Origin: a virus
IMG/VR virus record: IMGVR_UViG_3300037587_000803
Coordinates: 1 to 46,227 of that record
Strand: one strand, 5' to 3'
Length of the DNA stretch: 46,227 nt
In this document: positions 15,075 through 22,539 of the stretch, in pieces
Numbering within the stretch: the first letter of the stretch is position 1
Layout of the letters: every line of letters starts with the position of its first letter
The notes under the pieces: generated by a model
What the model saw: the letters and a program-made list of their open reading frames with translations, nothing else
The model's database searches: none
What the model was told of the DNA's origin: nothing
Made by a program: the position numbers and the translations under genes

Positions 15075-15305
15075 ATGGACCAAGTTGATAAAGAGCTTTA
15101 TGACATTAGAGTCCATCTAGGCGTACCTGAAAAAGAAATTGAACTTATCAAGGAATCCAGATTGAAATCTACAATAGAGACTGAATGTACATGTGATGAA
15201 AGAGTTAGTTTTATTCTTGATAAGACCTGCGGCCGGAAGATATTTTATAGATGGAAGTGTGCGCTTCATGGAATATGTAACTTTCGAACAATGCAATGTC
15301 CCTAA
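15075..15305 (+). CDS. CxC/WxCxxHG small protein, paralog C
   Basis: 76 residues; aacaggagg site. LYDIRVHLGVPEKE and IKESRLKS match paralog B (11276) closely, also at DNA level. CTCDERVSF and RWKCALHG give the putative zinc site. Separated from its relatives by about 3.5 kb that includes the portal gene, and followed by the second copy of the 29-bp repeat. Confidence 0.65.
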   Translation: MDQVDKELYDIRVHLGVPEKEIELIKESRLKSTIETECTCDERVSFILDKTCGRKIFYRWKCALHGICNFRTMQCP

Positions 15306-15314
15306 AAGACAGTA

Positions 15315-15343
15315 AACAGTAGAAACAAGAGAGGAAGATAGTA
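15315..15343 (+). repeat. 29-bp direct repeat, copy 2
   Basis: One mismatch to 10990-11018. It contains gaggaagata just before the GTG of the next gene, so it may now serve as that gene's ribosome binding region. Confidence 0.75.
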
Positions 15344-15345
15344 GT

Positions 15346-15699
15346 GTGTCAAAAGTTTACGTAGTAATGGGTACAAGTGGGGAATATTCAGATAGAAATG
15401 AATGGCCAGTCATAGCTTATTTTGATAAAGAAAAGGCAGAACAGCATATAAAGAATGCTACGCAAGAAGCAAATAAAATATTTCAGAATAAGCCCATAAT
15501 AAAGAATAAGTATTGCCCCCAAAAAGGTGTCAACAAATATGATCTTGAAATGACCTGGGATTATGGTGATGGTTGTTCATATTTTATGTATGAAGTAGAA
15601 TTAATAGAAGGCGAACGATTAGCACAAAGGAGTCATAAAAGTACAAAAAGAGAGTTTCCTGAATTTGGAATTAAGGAACTAAATACTAAGAGGAAGTAA
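15346..15699 (+). CDS. Hypothetical phage protein, GTG start
   Basis: 117 residues. N-terminus VYVVMGTSGEYSDRNEWP followed by VIAYFDKEKAEQHI resembles a widespread small phage protein with a V-x-x-x-G-E-Y-S-D opening; function unknown. C-terminus basic. Confidence 0.55.
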   Translation: MSKVYVVMGTSGEYSDRNEWPVIAYFDKEKAEQHIKNATQEANKIFQNKPIIKNKYCPQKGVNKYDLEMTWDYGDGCSYFMYEVELIEGERLAQRSHKSTKREFPEFGIKELNTKRK

Positions 15700-15702
15700 C
15701 AA

Positions 15703-15978
15703 ATGCCTACTGAAGTAAAACTAGGTAGACTTGAAAAATTTGGTTTAATTTTTGAGAACAATAAATTTAATAAAAATGGCACTTACGTTCTTCGAATTGA
15801 AATGGGTTTTGAAGGATGTAATGATTATATTGGACGTGTAAAGGGAGAAATAGATCCAAAAATATTAGATATTTACAGAAAGCATGGGCAATCTGAGGTT
15901 GAATTTATTTTAAATAAAGCTAAACTGTATATTGCTTTGATAGAAAGAAGCGTTAAATATTTGGCAAAGGAATCCTAA
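15703..15978 (+). CDS. Hypothetical protein
   Basis: 91 residues; agaggaagtaaca site. Beta-rich start (GTYVLRIEMGFEGC) and helical end. Family not recognised. Last gene before the terminator that precedes the capsid genes. Confidence 0.5.
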   Translation: MPTEVKLGRLEKFGLIFENNKFNKNGTYVLRIEMGFEGCNDYIGRVKGEIDPKILDIYRKHGQSEVEFILNKAKLYIALIERSVKYLAKES

Positions 15979-16061
15979 ATGACTGAAATATATACGGTCA
16001 AAGGATTAAGACAGTGATATAGTTTATAAAATTCAGAGAAGTACCCAAACACGGGTTTATG

Positions 16062-16115
16062 CCCCTCTTTGGTTGTTGTTCATGGTTTGAACATACAATT
16101 ACTGAGGGGTTTTTT
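16062..16115 (+). terminator. Rho-independent terminator before the scaffold gene
   Basis: CCCCTC (16062-16067) pairs with GAGGGG (16104-16109), followed directly by six T. The long loop holds its own hairpin, TGTTCA/TGAACA (16077-16093). It separates the AT-rich accessory genes from scaffold and capsid. The 210-base stretch 15979-16188 otherwise holds only a 12-codon ORF (from 15978) and the scaffold ribosome site. Confidence 0.65.
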
Positions 16116-16188
16116 ATTAACCTGACATCGGAGACAAAATAACACTGAACCCGATGCAGACGGCTAATATGCCGAAGGAGGATTTACC

Positions 16189-16899
16189 ATGGCAGACGAA
16201 AACGGAAATTGGAAAGATGATTTGTCAGAGGACGTAAAGGGAAGCAAAGCCTTAAAAGACTTTGACGGGGTGGAATCCCTTGCCAAGAGCCACATTGAAT
16301 TAGTGGATAAAAGCGGAAAGCCATGGGTGGAGTCCCTTTCGGACGAAACGAGAACGGAGGATAACCTCAAGTCCTTGAAAGATAAAAGCATAGAAGATGT
16401 TACTAAGGACTATTTAAGACTGAAATCAGAAACAGCAGTAGTGCCGGAGAAACCGGAGGATTACAAGATCTCCCTGCCCGAAGGCGTTAAAAAGGAAAAC
16501 CCATTCACACAGGCTTTTCGGAATTGGGCGCATGAGGCGAAACTGTCCAATGACCAGGTGAATACTATTAATGCCAGCCTTGATGGATATATGATGGAAG
16601 AGATTAAGGCGCAACGGGAAGCACAGGAAGGTTTAAAGCAAAAGGCGGTTGACGCACTCAAAGATGAGTGGAAGACGGACTATGATGAGAAGAAGAAAAC
16701 TGCGCTTGCGGCCTTTGCCAAGTTGGTGCCTGATGAAAAGGAAAGGGAGCCATTTGCTGAATTTGGCAACAATCCTGCGGTGATTAAACTCTTCTATAAG
16801 ATAGGCACGATGATTTCAGAGGATAAATTTGTCCTAGGGGTAACGAGCGCTCATGAAACCAAATCAGCGGCTCAAGTCCTTTATCCCGAGCAAAAATAA
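16189..16899 (+). CDS. Capsid scaffold protein
   Basis: 236 residues, acidic/charged and mainly helical, immediately before the major capsid gene. N-terminus GNWKDDLSEDVKGSKALKDF followed by VESLAKSHIELVDK, and PEKPEDYKISLPEG, are typical of podovirus scaffold proteins. Expected to line the procapsid and be lost on maturation. Starts after gaaggagg. Confidence 0.8.
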   Translation: MADENGNWKDDLSEDVKGSKALKDFDGVESLAKSHIELVDKSGKPWVESLSDETRTEDNLKSLKDKSIEDVTKDYLRLKSETAVVPEKPEDYKISLPEGVKKENPFTQAFRNWAHEAKLSNDQVNTINASLDGYMMEEIKAQREAQEGLKQKAVDALKDEWKTDYDEKKKTALAAFAKLVPDEKEREPFAEFGNNPAVIKLFYKIGTMISEDKFVLGVTSAHETKSAAQVLYPEQK

Positions 16900-16920
16900 T
16901 TAAACAGAAGGAGTTAAATC

Positions 16921-17913
16921 ATGGCTACTAGAGGAACATTATATAAAACACTAGTTGACTGGGCAAGTCTGATTGATCCCAAAGGCAAAGTCGATAAGGT
17001 GGTTGAACTTCTCGCCGAGACCAATGAGATCCTGGACGATGCGGTATTTATGGAGGGGAACCTTCCGACAGGCCATAGGAGCACGATCAGAACAGGCTTG
17101 CCAAGTGTCACCTGGCGTAAACTGAATTATGGCGTTCAACCTTCCAAATCGACCACAGCTCAAGTCGATGACACCGTTGGTATGTGCGAGGCATTGTCAC
17201 AGATTGACGAGTCCATTGCCAGATTGAACGGCAACTCGGCTGAGTTTAGGTTGTCAGAGGATCGGCCATTCCTTGAAAAAATGAATCAGGAGATGGCTGG
17301 CGGTATGTTTTATTTCGATACTGATGATGATCCCGAAAAGTTTCTGGGACTAGTCGAGCGTTACCCGTACTCTAACAGCGAAAATGTCATTGCTACCGGG
17401 GGAACGGGAAGCGATACCACATCAATCTGGCTCGTTGTCTGGGGTCCTAACACAGTATTTATGATCTTCCCCAAGGGTTCAAAAGCGGGGATCGAACACA
17501 GGGATGTCGGAGGTGGAAAACCCGTCCTTGTTGACGATGCGGCAAGCCCAGCGGGTAAATATTGGGCCTTTCAGACACATTACAAGTGGGACATAGGCAT
17601 GGTTGTCAGAGATTGGCGATATGTTGTAAGGGTTGTCAATGTCGAATCCACCGGATCTAGCAACATCTTTGATCCGAATGACCTTATAACAGCATATAAC
17701 TTGATCCCCCAGATGAAGATGGGGCGAGCTGCAATCTACTGTAATGGAAGGATCAAGACCCAGATGGACAAGGATGCTTTTAGCGATTCAAACCGGATGT
17801 ATACTGTCGAGGAAGATGCCTTTGGATTCCCGATCACAAAGTTCTGGGGTATTCCGATCCGCAAGGTGGATCAGATACTAAACACTGAGACAGCCATACA
17901 ACCACGACCGTAA
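16921..17913 (+). CDS. Major capsid protein (BPP-1 type)
   Basis: 330 residues, start after gaaggag. VDKVVELLAETNEILDDAVF, RTGLPSVTWRKLNYGVQPS and STTAQVDDTVGMCEAL are close to the major capsid protein of Bordetella phage BPP-1 and relatives (HK97 fold). Builds the icosahedral head together with the cement protein encoded next. Confidence 0.92.
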   Translation: MATRGTLYKTLVDWASLIDPKGKVDKVVELLAETNEILDDAVFMEGNLPTGHRSTIRTGLPSVTWRKLNYGVQPSKSTTAQVDDTVGMCEALSQIDESIARLNGNSAEFRLSEDRPFLEKMNQEMAGGMFYFDTDDDPEKFLGLVERYPYSNSENVIATGGTGSDTTSIWLVVWGPNTVFMIFPKGSKAGIEHRDVGGGKPVLVDDAASPAGKYWAFQTHYKWDIGMVVRDWRYVVRVVNVESTGSSNIFDPNDLITAYNLIPQMKMGRAAIYCNGRIKTQMDKDAFSDSNRMYTVEEDAFGFPITKFWGIPIRKVDQILNTETAIQPRP

Positions 17914-17955
17914 CCAAGATGGGCTAATATCCATCGTATAAGAAGGAGATTAATC

Positions 17956-18402
17956 ATGTTTTTAGATTATCAAAATGAATTTTCGGTGGCGCAAGATGTT
18001 GAGGCATCTGATGTCAGTGAAAACATCATCGATACCGGGAAAAACGCTGGTGGGGCTTATCCGCTAAAAGTCCATGCCTGGGTAGATGGCGAGGCTTTCG
18101 CTGGTACTGGTGAGTTGATTCTGAAGCTCATTGATTGTGCAACAACCAACACCTACAGCGGTGCATCAACACTACTTTGGTCAGTGGGCCCTATACATAG
18201 GGCAAGCATGGTGGACGGATTTGTATTTACTTGTCCCCCAGTTCCGGCCAGGCACCGACAATACCTCCGAATGGGCTATGAAGTCGCTACGCAGTGTAAC
18301 GTTTTTAGTGCCGGAAAAATCTCAGCCAACCTTGTTCTGGATCTACAGACAAACGAGGAAAAGATGGGATTGGCTGATAGGCCTGTACACCCATTAGCAT
18401 AG
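17956..18402 (+). CDS. Capsid cement/decoration protein (Bbp16-like)
   Basis: 148 residues, start after agaaggag. Beta-rich: FLDYQNEFSVAQDV, AYPLKVHAWVDGEAF, LILKLIDCATTN and QYLRMGYEVA fit the Bbp16-type jelly-roll cement protein that sits on the BPP-1 capsid. Position right after the capsid gene agrees. Confidence 0.75.
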   Translation: MFLDYQNEFSVAQDVEASDVSENIIDTGKNAGGAYPLKVHAWVDGEAFAGTGELILKLIDCATTNTYSGASTLLWSVGPIHRASMVDGFVFTCPPVPARHRQYLRMGYEVATQCNVFSAGKISANLVLDLQTNEEKMGLADRPVHPLA

Positions 18403-18418
18403 CAGTATTAACCTGAAC

Positions 18419-18442
18419 GGGCCTGGGGTAAAAGCCAGGCCC
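18419..18442 (+). terminator. Strong hairpin after the capsid genes
   Basis: GGGCCTGG (18419-18426) pairs perfectly with CCAGGCCC (18435-18442) around an 8-base loop. Only a short AT-rich tail follows, so it may weaken transcription or protect the capsid mRNA rather than terminate fully. Confidence 0.45.
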
Positions 18443-18465
18443 CCTATTAAAAGAGGTATCGACAT

Positions 18466-18798
18466 ATGGGAGAGTATATTTGTAGGGCTAAATGTTATCA
18501 CCATAAGCTTTATGACGTAGGTGATTCATACATGGCAAAGGATGGTGAGACGGTTCCGGGCCACTTTGAGCGTAAGGGTTCCGCCGAAGAGGAAGCCAAG
18601 TTGTCTGAAGAGCAGAAATTCCGCAATATGCTGGAGCGTCTCGATACATACGGCCTTATATCCTATGCCAAGAAAGAATACGACAAGCGCTTCCATCCTA
18701 AGACTGGCAAGGAAAAGCTCATCGAAAAAATCATAGCCTTGCAGGAAGAAAAGATGGCAGAGGAGAAAGAGCGTTCAGAATCTGAACATATAGAATGA
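18466..18798 (+). CDS. Head-region protein with SAP/Rho-N-like C-terminus
   Basis: 110 residues. N-terminal beta part (CRAKCYHHKLYDVGDSYMAK) resembles small head-completion-region proteins; residues 62-95 (MLERLDTYGLISYAKKEYD, then GKEKLIEKIIAL) look like a SAP/HeH helix-extended-helix motif. Ends in ATGA overlap with the O-antigen-ligase-like gene. Confidence 0.55.
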   Translation: MGEYICRAKCYHHKLYDVGDSYMAKDGETVPGHFERKGSAEEEAKLSEEQKFRNMLERLDTYGLISYAKKEYDKRFHPKTGKEKLIEKIIALQEEKMAEEKERSESEHIE

Positions 18799-20288
18799 TC
18801 TTAGAACTCTACATGCTTTTTTCCGTGGTTTTTATCCCGTTGTTTTGGGTATGGCAACCACTTGATAGCAGAAGTTATCTCTTTATCCTGGGGACAAATC
18901 TCGCTGTCATAGTCTTGATATGGGTTTCTTTTCTAAAACAGATACCGATTGACCTATATATCCCTTCAATCCCCATAGCCCTCTTTCTTGTCTGGATATT
19001 CCTATCCAATTCCTGGTCCACAGCACCAAAGCAGAGCTGGATAGATACACTTATATGGCTGTCCATGTTTGTCCTTTTCTCTGTAGCGCAAAGAATACCC
19101 AAAGAGTTTGTCCTGTTGGCCGTCTCCTTGCCAAGTTACGGAATGCTACCAGTTTTGTTCTACCAGAAATTTAAGGAAAAAAAACATTTACCGGGGTCCA
19201 TATTCGGAAATGCGAACCACATCGGAAGCTATTTCACATTGAGCCTGTTTGTGTTCTTGTGGCTTTCTCTTAATGTTTCTATATGGCATTTGATAATGGT
19301 AGGGCTTTTGCTCATTGCGATTGTTCTTTCTAAATGCAAGGCCGCATGGATAAGCATCATATCGACATTAGTTATATTACTTTACTTCCAGACGAAAGTT
19401 AACTTCATTCTTGTATTGCCGATTCTTTTATGCGCTTTGTATTTTGTGAAATTGAAACCTCATGTCAGGAATAAATACTTTGCGGCCAGGCTCGGTTATT
19501 ATGTTGCAGTATTAGACTGCATAATACGCAGACCTCTTTCCGGATGGGGATTGAGGACATTCAGGCGTGAGCAATTCTTCGCGGTACATCGCATACAGAA
19601 GAGACGGCCAAACACATACAGAAAAGAGACGGCTTCAAAGGCAGAGCATGTATACGAAAAATTCCCACTTCCCCGGACTCATAGAGTACACAATGATTAT
19701 CTGGAAATATGCCATGAAACAGGTCTTGTGGGTCTTTTCCTTTTCCTCTATATCCTGTATCAGCTTCAATGGACTCAAGACCTTATCCTTTCAGCCGGAT
19801 TATTGGCCATTCTTATAATGGCTCTGTTTTTCTTTCCCCTTCGTGAACCCCATATCGCTGCGCCTTTCTGGGCTCTGGCCGGAACTATATCGCAACCTGG
19901 TGTAGTCCTACCTCCTGGCTATTCCCTCTTTGTTGTGATATTAGTTCTGGCCATTTCCTATATGGCTTACCAATACGCTTACAAGAAATTGGTTGCTATC
20001 TATTGGTGGATGAAAGTTCCAGGTGCCGAGACAGAAGAGAAATGGAAAAAGGCGCTTTCCAAATGCTACAAGAATGATCCCTATCAGAATCAATTCTTGA
20101 TGTATTTCTACCGGACGCATCTAAAGGTAAATCCCAGTTTCGCGCTCGATTGTATGTCTAGGATGAGTGAGCATTATGACGGAAGCATTACGGTGGCCAG
20201 TATACAATCCATAAGACCGAAGTTTGCACCCCCCGAAATGGTTCAACCCCAACAAACAAAGAAACAGAAAAAAAGAGGTAAGAGATGA
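18795..20288 (+). CDS. O-antigen ligase/polymerase-like membrane protein
   Basis: 497 residues with about ten membrane segments and a basic tail (KKQKKRGKR). The Wzy_C/WaaL signature is present in order: FGNANHIGSY (137-146), LSKCKAAWI (178-186), PLSGWGLRTFR (247-257), and HNDYLEICHETGLVGLFLF (299-317) after a long basic extracytoplasmic-type loop. Such enzymes join or polymerise O-antigen on lipid carriers at the inner membrane. It overlaps the genes on both sides by 4 bases inside the virion operon, so it should be expressed late with capsid and fibre. The C-terminal 90 residues are soluble and helical. Likely role is changing host LPS to block re-adsorption or superinfection; that is inference. 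Confidence 0.75.
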   Translation: MILELYMLFSVVFIPLFWVWQPLDSRSYLFILGTNLAVIVLIWVSFLKQIPIDLYIPSIPIALFLVWIFLSNSWSTAPKQSWIDTLIWLSMFVLFSVAQRIPKEFVLLAVSLPSYGMLPVLFYQKFKEKKHLPGSIFGNANHIGSYFTLSLFVFLWLSLNVSIWHLIMVGLLLIAIVLSKCKAAWISIISTLVILLYFQTKVNFILVLPILLCALYFVKLKPHVRNKYFAARLGYYVAVLDCIIRRPLSGWGLRTFRREQFFAVHRIQKRRPNTYRKETASKAEHVYEKFPLPRTHRVHNDYLEICHETGLVGLFLFLYILYQLQWTQDLILSAGLLAILIMALFFFPLREPHIAAPFWALAGTISQPGVVLPPGYSLFVVILVLAISYMAYQYAYKKLVAIYWWMKVPGAETEEKWKKALSKCYKNDPYQNQFLMYFYRTHLKVNPSFALDCMSRMSEHYDGSITVASIQSIRPKFAPPEMVQPQQTKKQKKRGKR

Positions 20289-21631
20289 CACGATCATCCG
20301 TAGTATCGCCTATCACGAGATATACTTGCAATGGAGTAACAACCGCTTTCCCTACACTGTTTCAGTTCCTTAACGATGACGAGTTGAAAGTTGTTTTTAT
20401 CCCCGCTGACACAACGATAGCAGAGACTACGCTGACGCTGACCACGAACTTTACCGTATCGGGTGGGGATGGAGAGACAGGTACGGTGACAACTACGGGT
20501 GACGACCCTTTAGGCAATGATCCGTATGATAGTGGGGATCTTGTCATAATAAGGGAAACACCGCTCACTCAAGAGATAGAATCCCGGACTACAGGCGCAT
20601 TTAGACCCCCGAATATCGAAAATGCTCTTGATAAGACTTGTGATCAGATGCAGGAGAGGGAAAGCCTGTCAAGTTTTGCGCTTAGGTTGCCGGATACAAC
20701 GGATTTGACAGAAATTAGTGCGGAATTGCCTACATTGGAAGGTTCTAAGTTTCTCGCTGTAAATTCTTCAGCCACAGAATTTCTCTTTGCAACTTCAGTG
20801 ACTGGAGCCCCTGTTTCCAGCTATGGGGCCTCTCTTATAGATGATCCAACCGCAGCTTCCGCATTAGAGACCCTGAGCCTTCCTGCTCTTATGAGAACTC
20901 TTGTAACCGATGCGGTTCAAGCCTCGGCATTACAGACATTGGGAACGAGCAACGCTTTTCGGCGGGCTACCTTTGCCAAGTATGACGCTACCCATATAGT
21001 GGCTAGTGGTCTAGCCGAATATATGTGTAAAGATAAATATTGTCGTTGGGAAGTGCCACTGATTACAGAAGGAATACCGATAGTCGGTTCCGATTTCTGG
21101 CATCTCTATCTTGATTATTCGGAAATTACTCGCGGCGAACTGGTTACCGCTTCCGGGCTTACCTGGTCAATAACTGACCCTACATGGAATGGACCCTATG
21201 GTCAATACATGAACGGTGATGACACGTGCATCATGTCCGTTCTGGCAAGTGGAACTGAAATCTTTGAATTTTTCCATGACGGTGATTATGTATCCTATGG
21301 CGATGGAATTGAAGATAAGGCTTCTGGCACTGTAGGCACAGATTGGGCAAATGAAGTAACCTTGACTGTGCCGAGTTTTGTCAGGAAAGTTAGAGCAAAC
21401 TTTGAATATAAGCGTAATGACCAAAGTATAAAACTCTATTGGAGAACGGGAGGACAAACACTCACCAAGGGCAATCTGATTTGCGGTGTTAGTACTGCTG
21501 CTACTCAGACTTATAACGCACTGGATGTTATTTGCAGTTCTAACCTGAAAATAGACCTCAAAGGAGGGGCAACGGCATCAAATACTGTAGTTGAGGAAAC
21601 ACAGGGTTGGTCTTTCCCGTCAGGGATGTAA
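20285..21631 (+). CDS. Tail fibre/tail protein with T7-gp17-type N-terminus
   Basis: 448 residues. Residues 10-40 (RYTCNGVTTAFPTLFQF, DELKVVF) and RETPLTQEIESRTTGAFRPPN, then LDKTCDQMQERESL match the virion-attachment N-terminal domain of T7-type tail fibres. The remaining 300 residues are beta-rich and likely form the receptor-binding part. Start overlaps the previous stop. Confidence 0.75.
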   Translation: MTRSSVVSPITRYTCNGVTTAFPTLFQFLNDDELKVVFIPADTTIAETTLTLTTNFTVSGGDGETGTVTTTGDDPLGNDPYDSGDLVIIRETPLTQEIESRTTGAFRPPNIENALDKTCDQMQERESLSSFALRLPDTTDLTEISAELPTLEGSKFLAVNSSATEFLFATSVTGAPVSSYGASLIDDPTAASALETLSLPALMRTLVTDAVQASALQTLGTSNAFRRATFAKYDATHIVASGLAEYMCKDKYCRWEVPLITEGIPIVGSDFWHLYLDYSEITRGELVTASGLTWSITDPTWNGPYGQYMNGDDTCIMSVLASGTEIFEFFHDGDYVSYGDGIEDKASGTVGTDWANEVTLTVPSFVRKVRANFEYKRNDQSIKLYWRTGGQTLTKGNLICGVSTAATQTYNALDVICSSNLKIDLKGGATASNTVVEETQGWSFPSGM

Positions 21632-21642
21632 GGAGAGAAAAG

Positions 21643-21957
21643 ATGCGAGAAATCTATATAATTTATAACAAAAAAACAGGCTACATAGAGGATGGTGGGG
21701 GCAGGATCGACAGGACAAAACCTGGAAAGATGATGAATATAGCGATTCCACGTATTTTGAGCGAGGGGCCTGATAGAGAAGTCCTTTATTTACCGAACCA
21801 GAGTTTACCCAATTCTGAGAAGCATAAAATTAAGGACGGCAAGATAGTTAAACTAACACAAGAGGACAAAGCAGCCATTGAAGTAGCCAGACCTAGAACC
21901 GAGATTGAACTTTTGGAAGATAGAGTTTCTTCCTTAGAAGCACTTATTTTTCCTTAA
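21643..21957 (+). CDS. Small tail-fibre-associated protein
   Basis: 104 residues from ATG 21643, which follows aaggagag; the upstream in-frame ATG overlaps the fibre gene. IYIIYNKKTGYIEDGGG and a closing helix EIELLEDRVSSLEAL. Could be a fibre chaperone or attachment protein; position suggests so, no family assigned. Confidence 0.5.
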   Translation: MREIYIIYNKKTGYIEDGGGRIDRTKPGKMMNIAIPRILSEGPDREVLYLPNQSLPNSEKHKIKDGKIVKLTQEDKAAIEVARPRTEIELLEDRVSSLEALIFP

Positions 21958-21973
21958 TAACAGGAATTAACTT

Positions 21974-22537
21974 ATGGCACGCAGCAAGATCGATATATTC
22001 AATCTGGCACTGGCCAAAATAGGCAGTATAGCTATCAGCGATCCCGATGGTGCGGCAAAGGGGGCCGAGTATTGCACCATATTCTATGATGAGATCAGGC
22101 AGGAGGTTCTAAGAGAGCATCCCTGGAACTTCGCCACAAAGCGGATCGCATTCGCTGAAGCGGCTGCCGAACCCGATTTCGGCTATGATTATGCCTATAG
22201 TTTGCCTGCCGATTGCCTTTTTGTCAGACATCTCAGCGAGGAAAAGTACAAGTGGGTCGTTGAAAGTGGTGAGCTCCTTACCGATATGGAAGGTGCCAAA
22301 GCAATCTACACAAGGGACATTGATGACCCGAATGATTTTGATCCTCTCTTTGTTGGGGCTTTTGCGACAAGACTTGCCGCTGAGGTTGTAGCTGCCCTGA
22401 AGCCTCAAGATGGTTCAAAAAGAAAAATACTCTGGGAGATGTATGAGATCATTCTTAACAGGGCGAAAACGGCCAATGCGAAAGAACGCAAGAAGAAACC
22501 TGAACCTAAGAATGCCTTTGTTGATGCCAGGCAATAG
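21974..22537 (+). CDS. Tail tubular protein A (gp11-like)
   Basis: 187 residues. SKIDIFNLALAKIGS, YDEIRQEVLREHPWNFATKR and ADCLFVRHLS are typical of the gp11/tail tubular A family, the adaptor that joins portal to tail nozzle. It is followed at 2 bases by the nozzle gene, the conserved order. Confidence 0.85.
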   Translation: MARSKIDIFNLALAKIGSIAISDPDGAAKGAEYCTIFYDEIRQEVLREHPWNFATKRIAFAEAAAEPDFGYDYAYSLPADCLFVRHLSEEKYKWVVESGELLTDMEGAKAIYTRDIDDPNDFDPLFVGAFATRLAAEVVAALKPQDGSKRKILWEMYEIILNRAKTANAKERKKKPEPKNAFVDARQ

Positions 22538-22539
22538 CA

